Of a DNA stretch of 11,835 nt, positions 5,693 through 11,835 are shown piece by piece (the stretch's first letter is position 1; every line of letters starts with the position of its first letter). The notes below the pieces were generated by a model. The model saw only the letters and a list, made by a program, of their open reading frames with translations. It was not told the DNA's origin and searched no databases. A program made the translations under genes and the position numbers. The DNA comes from JARLFX01 sp036404255 (lineage in GTDB: Bacteria > Acidobacteriota > Terriglobia > Terriglobales > Acidobacteriaceae), in the NCBI GenBank assembly GCA_036404255.1, contig DASWOP010000131.1, positions 1-11,835 on the forward strand, in the 5' to 3' direction.

Positions 5693-7417
5693 TTAGCGGA
5701 ACAGGTTGGTTTTGGCCAGGTCGAGTATCTCATCGCCGCGGCCATTCAGAATCGCCTTCACCATGTAGAGGTTGAAGTCCACGATCTGGTCCAGCTTGAG
5801 CGAAGGCGGCATCGCCAGCTCCTGCCGGTTTACCGCTATATCAACCAGTGCAGGGCCGTCGTGCGCGAAAGCCTGCTCCAGCGCCGAACGCACCTGCCCC
5901 GGATCATCCACGTGAATGCCCAGAATGCCTGCACCCTCCGCGATCTTCGCGAAGTCGGGATTCACCAGATCCGTTGCATGACTCAGAAAACCGGTGGCCT
6001 TCATCTCCAGTTCCACAAAGCCCAGCGATCCATTGTTGAAGACCACCATCTTGACCGGAAGATTCAACTGTCGCAGCGACAGTAGATCGCCCATCAGCAT
6101 AGACATGCCACCGTCTCCAGAGAGTGTCACCACTTGGCGCCCGGGATAAGTGATCTGTGCGCCGATCGCCTGTGGCAGTGCGTTGGCCATCGATCCATGG
6201 TTGAACGAACCCAGCAGCCGCCGTTTTCCGTTCATCGTCAGATAGCGTGCGCCCCATATGACCGGCGTACCCACATCCACGGTGAAGACTGCATCTTCTG
6301 CCGCCAGTTCGTCCAGCACCTTCGCCACATACTGAGGATGGATCGGTGGCTCTCCCGGCTTCCCGGTTGCCAGATCATCCAGCCCCTTGCGCGCCTCCTT
6401 GTAATCCTTTAGCGCAGCATCCAGATGCTTGCGCTCCTTCTTTGCTTTAATCCTTGGGAGCAGTGCACGCAGCGTTTCGCCGATGCCGCCCACCACGCCG
6501 AGATCAACCCGGCTGCGCCGCCCCATCTGCTCTTCACGAATATCGACCTGGAGTATCCGCGCATCCTTTGGGTAGAACTGCTGGTACGGAAAATCAGTTC
6601 CCAACATGAGCAGCGTGTCGCAGTTTTTCATCGCCTGATAGCCGGAAGAAAAGCCGAGCAACCCCGTCATGCCCACATCGTAGGGATTGTCGTACTCGAC
6701 GAACTCTTTCCCGCGCATCGCGTGCACGATGGGCGATTGCAGTTTCCCTGCCAGCGCCACTAGTTCATCATGTGCATCGGCGCAGCCCGCTCCCGCCAGA
6801 ATAGTGATCTTTTCCGCGTGGTTCAGTTCCCCGGCCAGCTTTTCCAGTTCTGCCGCTGCCGGAACTACCTCCGACTGTGCATACGAGAACGAAACGCGCC
6901 GCTCTTCATTCACTGCATTCGCCAGCGCAACGTCGCCCGGAATCACCAGCACCGCCACGCCTTTTTTTGCCAGCGCGGTCTGTATCGCCAGTTCCAGCAG
7001 ACGAGGCATCTGCGAAGGATGCGAAACCAGTTCGCAAAAATGACTGCATTCTTTGAACAGCAGTTCCGGATGCGTCTCCTGAAAATATCCGCTGCCAATC
7101 TCCTGCGATGGAATATGCGCCGCGATGGCCAGCACCGGGACGCGGCTGCGATGCGCATCGTAGAGGCCATTGATCAAATGCAGATTGCCCGGCCCGCAAC
7201 TGCCGGCACATACGGCCAGCTTGCCAGTCAGTGCAGCTTCGGCCCCGGCTGCGAAGGCAGCTGTCTCTTCATGCCGCACTCCAATCCAGCTGATCCCGTG
7301 GCGCACACGGATCGAATCCGTGATGCCGTTCAGCGAATCGCCTGCAACACCGTAGATTCGCTCCACTCCGGCAGCGGCCAGCACCTCAACAAAAAGCTCT
7401 GCAACTTTCTTTGCCAT
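5693..7417 (-). CDS. poxB: Pyruvate dehydrogenase (quinone) / pyruvate oxidase PoxB
   Basis: PoxB is a peripheral membrane flavoenzyme using thiamine diphosphate and FAD. It oxidatively decarboxylates pyruvate to acetate and CO2 and passes electrons to quinone. The 574-residue protein matches E. coli PoxB (572) by eye from end to end. The cofactor-activating glutamate is E50 in VRHEETAAFAAG. Family blocks such as AVCAGSCGPGNLHLINGL and EYDNPYDVGMTGL are intact. The thiamine diphosphate/Mg motif starts GDGG at 434-437 and ends in N461-N462. The C-terminal segment LYMVKAILNGRGDEILDLAK resembles the E. coli amphipathic tail that binds lipid and activates the enzyme, which points to the quinone-linked form rather than the lactic-acid-bacterial, H2O2-forming oxidase. 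The ATG is preceded by only a weak ribosome binding site. The kinase gene lies 165 bases upstream on the same strand. Confidence 0.95.
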   Translation of the reverse strand: MAKKVAELFVEVLAAAGVERIYGVAGDSLNGITDSIRVRHGISWIGVRHEETAAFAAGAEAALTGKLAVCAGSCGPGNLHLINGLYDAHRSRVPVLAIAAHIPSQEIGSGYFQETHPELLFKECSHFCELVSHPSQMPRLLELAIQTALAKKGVAVLVIPGDVALANAVNEERRVSFSYAQSEVVPAAAELEKLAGELNHAEKITILAGAGCADAHDELVALAGKLQSPIVHAMRGKEFVEYDNPYDVGMTGLLGFSSGYQAMKNCDTLLMLGTDFPYQQFYPKDARILQVDIREEQMGRRSRVDLGVVGGIGETLRALLPRIKAKKERKHLDAALKDYKEARKGLDDLATGKPGEPPIHPQYVAKVLDELAAEDAVFTVDVGTPVIWGARYLTMNGKRRLLGSFNHGSMANALPQAIGAQITYPGRQVVTLSGDGGMSMLMGDLLSLRQLNLPVKMVVFNNGSLGFVELEMKATGFLSHATDLVNPDFAKIAEGAGILGIHVDDPGQVRSALEQAFAHDGPALVDIAVNRQELAMPPSLKLDQIVDFNLYMVKAILNGRGDEILDLAKTNLFR

Positions 7418-7582
7418 TTTTCACGATTCCCGCTGGCTCAGCCGGATATGAATGAATCCAGCCCATTCGGTCTGGCGGCAGCTAGGACCTTTCTATCTCT
7501 TAGATGCAGGCTCGTAGGAAGCCGCAGCAGGAATCCGAAATCGATAGGCCGTAAGGTACCGCATTCCGGGACACGTGCTCCT
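7418..7582 (-). other. Intergenic region between kinase gene and poxB
   Basis: This 165-base spacer lies between the kinase stop and the poxB start, both read leftward. I see no clear terminator for the kinase and no clear -35/-10 pair for poxB, so I cannot decide between co-transcription and a separate poxB promoter. Confidence 0.4.
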
Positions 7583-10500
7583 TCACCGTGCAGTTCCTGC
7601 ATGCTCCTTTGCTTCACGCAGCAGCGGTTGGTCCGCATCAGCACTCTTCCAGTTTTGCAGGAACGCCCTATACGCCGCATTACTGCTCTCCACATCGCCC
7701 ATCTCCGCAAACGCCGCGCCCAGCCCAGCCTGCGCCAGCGCATACACCGGCGCCCGCCCCAGGTATGCAGGCCCGCGATGCTCCAGCACCTGCTGAAAAT
7801 CCACGACCGCCAACTGCGTCTGATGCGCTCTCATGTACGCAACGGCGCGCAGGTACATCACGATGGAGACCGCGTCGTACTGGCGCACATTCTCCAGCGT
7901 GGCCAACGCTCCGGTTGCATCTCCCGCGCGAATCATCGCCGCAGCACGCAACTCTGGAACATAAAATTTCTGCACCGGCACGCTCGCCGGAAATGCGGTA
8001 GCCAGATCGCTCGTCATCGCCTCTGCCGTAGAAGCCTCACCGCACATGGTCTCGCTCATCGCAATGTGAAACTGTGTCCGCTGCGAGGCTGGCGTACTCC
8101 CCCTGACATCCAACGCCTCCTGCGCCATCGCAACTGTTCCTTCGCATTCATTCGCCAGCGCGCGGTCATACGCTCCCTGCGCCAGCAGATTCACCGCCAC
8201 ATCATTCAGTTTTCCCGGCGCTTCATCACCCAGGCTCCGCTGCTGTGCCAGCTTCGCCGCGCCACGCCATACCTGTTGCGCCAGCCGCCATTGGCCGGTG
8301 TTATCCAGGTAGAGCCCATACTCCATCTTGCCGGCCAGATCATTGCTGTTCCCAATCCGCATCGTCAGCCGGGCAACTGCATCCTGCTCGCCCTGCAGAT
8401 ACGCAGTGGTCAGCAGCAGCCCCGGCTGCGCAAATCCATTGCGTTCGCCTTGCTGCGCCATCTGCTCCGCCGTCTCAAAACGTCCCAGCCCGATCAGCGC
8501 CGCACCTGTCTGCGCATACGTACTCGCGGTATATGGATGCTGGCCGCCAGCCTGCTGCGCAGCATTGAAGGCTTCATTGTAGTTTCCAGTCGCAGCGTTC
8601 AGCCGCGCTGCGCGCAGTTGCAGGGCGGTGCCACTCTCTCCGAGGCCGTTCAATACACCCAGAACCTCTTGAGCCTTGTCCCATGCTCCGGCGTAGAGAT
8701 CGTTGGCAAATGCGGCGTAGAGCTTCTGCCGCGCGCTCAACTTACCAGACAATGCGAAGGCGCGTGCTGCATACTGTGCCGCATCCCCCTCGGCGTGGAT
8801 CGCTTCGCTCGCATCCGCCAGCCGCATGTACGCCAACGCAAAATCAGGATCGGCAGCCGTTGCATTTTGATACAGCAGCGCTGCCGTCACCGGATCACCC
8901 TCAGCCATGAAGCGCTCTGCGTACGCATACGCCGACAGCGCCACCCAGGAAGCGGTTGCCGCCTGCCTGAAATCCACATGAGTCGCTGCAATGTTCTTCT
9001 GCGGCTCACCCAGCGCGGCTCGCAATCTCTCTGTCGCGCGATCCATAGCATCTATCAGATGATCCAGGTCGGGAGATTCTTCCTGCACGCTGGCCACCGT
9101 CACTCCAGCTTCGGAATTGATCGCACTCAACCCCAGGGTAAATTTTCCATTCGCCTGCTCCACATAGCCAGCGATATATACCTTGGCACCATAACTGATA
9201 GCGATCGGTCGAACGCGCTCCGGCGTCAGCGCATCGAATTCGTGGTCTTTTCCCAACCCCGCCTTAAGCTGCTCGTCAGAAAGCACGCTGAAATATCCAG
9301 CGTTGTCCAACTCGATCGCCACAGCCTGTCGCAGCCCCTGATCCAGCAGCGAATTTCCCGTCCGGTTCACAATCACGCCAACCAGCACGCCGTCTCCGGC
9401 CTGCAGCACCGGCCGCGGTCGATGCTTCGCGTAATAGATCCAGCCGCCAATCACTATGCCTGTTACCACCAGCACTACAGCCAGCGCATACACCATCTTC
9501 CGTCTGCGCTCGCGCCGCAATCTCGCTCCAGGAGTATCGCGACGCATTACCTCCGCCAGTTCACGATTCTCGCCGCTGCCATGAAACGATGCGGCATTCT
9601 CATAGTGCGGCTCCGCAATCGGCTCGGCTGCTTCTTCTGGCTCGTTCGCCGCACTCGCTGAAGCAACAGCATGCGCAACCGACTCTAACTTGCTTCCTGG
9701 CGCAGACGGGATCCACTTCACGTCCTGACGCGTCACAGCTCGGATCTGGGCAGACTGTCGGCTCACCTCGCGCCGGTCACGAGCCACGGGATCATTGTTG
9801 CGCTCATGTGGAATAACTGCGGGTGCGGAAAACCGTCTGCTGAACCAGCCCTTCCGTGTCTTAACGCGCGCCAGGGCGATCTTCAATTCCTCCGGAGTTT
9901 GATAGCGATCTGCACGAACCTTCTCCAGCGCCTTCAGCACGATCTTTTCCAGCACCTTTGGCACAGCGCGATTCCAGTCGCGAATCGGCTCCGGATCGCG
10001 GCTGAGCAGACCCACAAAAACCAGCGCGCTGGTCGCACCGTTGAACGGCACTTGCCCGGTAGCCATCTCGTACAGCACTGTACCCAGAGAAAATATATCG
10101 CTGCGGCCATCCAGCGACTCGCCCCGCGCCTGCTCCGGAGACATATACGCCACCGTGCCCACGGCCGATCCAGCAGCCGTCAGATCCACCCGCGTCACTG
10201 AAGCCGAGAGATCGATCTTGGCCAGGCCGAAGTCCAGTATCTTGACGCAGGTCGCTCCGCTTGCCGTCTGCACCAGAAAGATGTTTGCCGGCTTGATGTC
10301 GCGATGCACAACGCCCTTGCTGTGCGCCTCCGTCAGCGCTTCAGCCGTCTGGACGCCTACCGCCACAATTTCTTCCATTTGGAGGGCGCCCCGCTCAATC
10401 CGCTCGCGCAGCGTCTCTCCCTCTAGCAACTCCATCACCATGTAGGGTTTGCCGTCGTGCTCACCAATGTCGAATATGGTGGCGATATGTGGATGATTCA

Positions 10501-10693
10501 ACGCAGAAGCAGCGCGCGCCTCCCGCAGAAAACGCGCGCGAACACCAGCCTCTTCAAAATTGGCATTCAGTATCTTGATCGCCACTTCGCGATGCAGACG
10601 TGGATCGTACGCTCGCAGCACCGTACCCATGCCGCCAGCTCCCAGTTGGCCCCGAATTTCGTATGGACCAAAAAACTGGCCAATCTCCGGCAT
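7583..10693 (-). CDS. Transmembrane Ser/Thr protein kinase with C-terminal TPR-like repeats
   Basis: From the ATG at 10693 this is a 1036-residue eukaryote-like (Hanks-type, PknB-like) kinase. The N-terminal kinase domain spans about residues 11-275. It has a glycine loop GAGGMGTV (18-25), ATP-binding K40 in VAIKIL, HRDIKPAN (130-137, catalytic D132), DFG at 154-156 and an activation-loop end GTVAYMSPE (179-187), so all catalytic residues are present. A charged linker and RLRRERRRK precede one membrane segment (about 400-422), which implies an inside N-terminus. The outer part starts with a GVLVGVIVNRTGNSLLDQGL region and then helical, alanine-rich TPR-like repeats from about residue 555 to near the end. 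This architecture is very common in Acidobacteriota. An ATG at 10768 would add 25 residues, including a duplicated IGTND; AAAGAGA before 10693 supports the shorter start. Substrates are unknown. Confidence 0.9.
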   Translation of the reverse strand: MPEIGQFFGPYEIRGQLGAGGMGTVLRAYDPRLHREVAIKILNANFEEAGVRARFLREARAASALNHPHIATIFDIGEHDGKPYMVMELLEGETLRERIERGALQMEEIVAVGVQTAEALTEAHSKGVVHRDIKPANIFLVQTASGATCVKILDFGLAKIDLSASVTRVDLTAAGSAVGTVAYMSPEQARGESLDGRSDIFSLGTVLYEMATGQVPFNGATSALVFVGLLSRDPEPIRDWNRAVPKVLEKIVLKALEKVRADRYQTPEELKIALARVKTRKGWFSRRFSAPAVIPHERNNDPVARDRREVSRQSAQIRAVTRQDVKWIPSAPGSKLESVAHAVASASAANEPEEAAEPIAEPHYENAASFHGSGENRELAEVMRRDTPGARLRRERRRKMVYALAVVLVVTGIVIGGWIYYAKHRPRPVLQAGDGVLVGVIVNRTGNSLLDQGLRQAVAIELDNAGYFSVLSDEQLKAGLGKDHEFDALTPERVRPIAISYGAKVYIAGYVEQANGKFTLGLSAINSEAGVTVASVQEESPDLDHLIDAMDRATERLRAALGEPQKNIAATHVDFRQAATASWVALSAYAYAERFMAEGDPVTAALLYQNATAADPDFALAYMRLADASEAIHAEGDAAQYAARAFALSGKLSARQKLYAAFANDLYAGAWDKAQEVLGVLNGLGESGTALQLRAARLNAATGNYNEAFNAAQQAGGQHPYTASTYAQTGAALIGLGRFETAEQMAQQGERNGFAQPGLLLTTAYLQGEQDAVARLTMRIGNSNDLAGKMEYGLYLDNTGQWRLAQQVWRGAAKLAQQRSLGDEAPGKLNDVAVNLLAQGAYDRALANECEGTVAMAQEALDVRGSTPASQRTQFHIAMSETMCGEASTAEAMTSDLATAFPASVPVQKFYVPELRAAAMIRAGDATGALATLENVRQYDAVSIVMYLRAVAYMRAHQTQLAVVDFQQVLEHRGPAYLGRAPVYALAQAGLGAAFAEMGDVESSNAAYRAFLQNWKSADADQPLLREAKEHAGTAR

Positions 10694-10831
10694 TATGTCT
10701 CTTTCATCATTCGTACCAATATCATTCGTGCCAATAGCATGGCCATTTGGCTCTTCCCTGCACAGCATCCAGACAGTTGAGCCATGATACGCACCTGCGC
10801 GGTAGAATTCCTAATAACAAGATTATGAAGG
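10694..10831. other. Divergent intergenic region, kinase / HAD phosphatase
   Basis: This 138-base region must drive the kinase leftward and the HAD gene rightward. Besides the tandem repeat, TTGAGC (10777-10782) and TAGAAT (10803-10808) resemble rightward promoter elements. Their 20-base spacing is longer than normal, so I call this only a weak candidate. Confidence 0.35.
10706..10735. repeat. Two tandem 15-bp direct repeats in front of the kinase gene
   Basis: ATCATTCGTACCAAT (10706-10720) is followed directly by ATCATTCGTGCCAAT (10721-10735), one mismatch in 15. The copies lie 12-42 bases upstream of the chosen kinase start. Read leftward they also contain TTGGCA (10731-10736) and AATGAT (10708-10713), 17 bases apart, a possible promoter. 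If translation began at 10768, they would encode IGTND twice. Confidence 0.8.
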
Positions 10832-11623
10832 ATGTTAAGCGCGAACCCTTTCGCTTCCCTGCCCATGAGTTTGCACAAAAAACATATTCAGAGCTCTTCT
10901 GCCTCCGCTGGGCAGCCGCTCTCCCGTGTCCAGTCACCGCAGACCCTGCTGATTGACGCTGACGACACCCTGTGGGAGAACAACATCTACTTTGAACAGG
11001 CAATCTCCTCGTTCATCTCCTATGTGAACCATCGTACCTATACACCGCAGGAGGTTCGCCTGCATCTCAACCGCCACGAGATGGCCACCATCCGCGCGCA
11101 TGGCTACGGTCTGAAGAGCTTCCGTATGTCGCTGGTCCGCTGCTTTGAAGAGCTGGCAAGCAAGCCCGTCACGCCGGAGATGCACCACGAAATTCTCAGC
11201 TTTACAGACGCCATCGCAGCAGACGAGATGGAGTTGATCTCCGGTGTGGCAGAGACATTGCACCAGCTCTCCGCGCGCCATACCGTATGGCTGGTAACCA
11301 AGGGCAACGACGCCGAGCAGCGCAACAAGCTCCAGCGGTCTCAACTGGCCCACCTCTTCCACGGAGTAGAGGTTCTTCCCGAGAAGAACGAGCTAGCCTA
11401 CCGCACTCTCATCACCCGCCGCGGCTGGGATGCCGCAAACACATGGATGATCGGCAACAGCCCAAAGAGCGACATCAACCCCTCGCTTGCCGCCGGCCTG
11501 CACGCCATCTTCATCCCCCACGCCCATACGTGGATCATGGAAGAGGCCGAACTCTCCACCCCGCCCGACGGAAAGCAGTTGATCGAGCTCTCAAATTTCA
11601 CCCAGTTGGCGGATATTTTCTAA
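10832..11623 (+). CDS. HAD-superfamily hydrolase (probable phosphatase)
   Basis: This 263-residue cytoplasmic protein carries all four HAD motifs. Motif I is DADDT at residues 42-46, with the nucleophile D42 and the acid/base D44. Motif II is T156 in WLVTKGN. Motif III is K185 in LPEKN. Motif IV is GNSPKSD at 208-214, with the first acidic position replaced by N209 and D214 kept, a change seen in other HAD proteins. A helical cap is expected between motifs I and II (about residues 55-140). Such enzymes usually remove phosphate from small metabolites; the substrate cannot be told from sequence. The start is uncertain: the ATG at 10832 has AAGG directly against it with no spacing, and the next in-frame ATG at 10865 has no ribosome binding site. 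The first 36 residues lie before the fold and look unconserved. It diverges from the kinase gene and precedes a tRNA gene. Confidence 0.82.
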   Translation: MLSANPFASLPMSLHKKHIQSSSASAGQPLSRVQSPQTLLIDADDTLWENNIYFEQAISSFISYVNHRTYTPQEVRLHLNRHEMATIRAHGYGLKSFRMSLVRCFEELASKPVTPEMHHEILSFTDAIAADEMELISGVAETLHQLSARHTVWLVTKGNDAEQRNKLQRSQLAHLFHGVEVLPEKNELAYRTLITRRGWDAANTWMIGNSPKSDINPSLAAGLHAIFIPHAHTWIMEEAELSTPPDGKQLIELSNFTQLADIF

Positions 11624-11661
11624 CTGCTTCCCGCTCTCCAATGCAAGTGGATATCCTCACC

Positions 11662-11689
11662 CTGAAATCGCCTCATTCTGGGTTATACT
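11662..11689 (+). promoter_or_regulatory. Putative promoter of tRNA-Leu
   Basis: CTGAAA (11662-11667) and TATACT (11684-11689) are 16 bases apart. The -10 matches consensus at five of six positions and the -35 at four of six. Transcription would begin near 11696, about 42 bases before the tRNA. Confidence 0.5.
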
Positions 11690-11737
11690 GAATAACGGAT
11701 TGGCACCTGCAGCCTGGCTCTATTTGCGCCACAGCAT

Positions 11738-11822
11738 GCGGAGGTGGCGAAATTGGCAGACGCACTAGCTTGAGGTGCTAGCGCCGCAAGGCATAGGGGT
11801 TCAAGTCCCCTCCTCCGCACCA
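11738..11822 (+). tRNA. tRNA-Leu, anticodon GAG
   Basis: The 85-base sequence folds into a full tRNA with a long variable arm. The acceptor stem pairs GCGGAGG (11738-11744) with CCTCCGC (11812-11818), followed by discriminator A and an encoded CCA (11820-11822). The anticodon stem is CTAGC/GCTAG around the loop TTGAGGT, giving anticodon GAG at 11772-11774, which reads CUC and CUU. The T arm is AGGGG-TTCAAGT-CCCCT (11795-11811). The variable arm with its own small stem around GCCGCAAGGC is expected for tRNA-Leu. Confidence 0.97.
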
Positions 11823-11835
11823 TCCACATAATAAA

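Noticed and set aside
6770..9661. A 963-codon open frame on the plus strand, antisense to poxB and the kinase gene.
   Set aside because: Its codons are in exact register with those of poxB and the kinase, so it stays open only because the sense genes avoid TTA, CTA and TCA, which are rare codons in G+C-rich DNA. The product is rich in Arg, His, Gln and Leu, has no recognisable domain, and crosses two well-supported genes.
11738..11835. tRNA-Leu gene as the attachment site of an integrated element.
   Set aside because: tRNA genes are common integration targets, but only 13 bases follow it here, with no integrase and no repeated tRNA end visible in the window.

Overview
This G+C-rich window reads as ordinary chromosomal DNA of a facultatively anaerobic or fermentative bacterium. 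Its large Ser/Thr kinase with one membrane segment and a TPR tail, and the general style of the proteins, resemble Acidobacteriota (class Terriglobia). That placement is an inference from gene style only, with no marker gene to confirm it.

Left part (1-3448): the first 59 bases are the 5' end of a leftward gene of the aspartase/fumarase superfamily, most likely aspA. Diverging from it are a small nitroreductase-family gene, then hydG and hydE. HydG and HydE are two of the three dedicated maturases that build the H-cluster of [FeFe]-hydrogenase. HydF and the hydrogenase itself are not in the window. A CRP/FNR-type palindrome lies upstream of hydG at a spacing that suits direct activation.

Middle (3575-5613): rhaD (rhamnulose-1-phosphate aldolase, TTG start) and fucO (lactaldehyde reductase) form a two-gene unit. 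RhaD splits rhamnulose-1-phosphate into DHAP and L-lactaldehyde. FucO reduces the lactaldehyde to 1,2-propanediol and regenerates NAD+. A strong 15-bp hairpin terminator separates fucO from the convergent gene poxB.

Right part (5693-11835): on the minus strand a transmembrane Ser/Thr kinase with a TPR tail lies upstream of poxB, a pyruvate:quinone oxidoreductase. Diverging from the kinase is a HAD-superfamily phosphatase on the plus strand. It is followed by a complete tRNA-Leu(GAG) gene with its own promoter-like sequence and an encoded CCA end.

Taken together, hydEG, rhaD-fucO and poxB are all enzymes or maturases of pyruvate, sugar or H2 redox metabolism, which fits life across changing oxygen levels. 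I found no CRISPR array, insertion sequence or phage gene, and no stretch over 300 bases without a gene. I see no previously undescribed multi-gene system. The most notable features are the maturation locus with its candidate regulator site and the small tandem repeat in front of the kinase.
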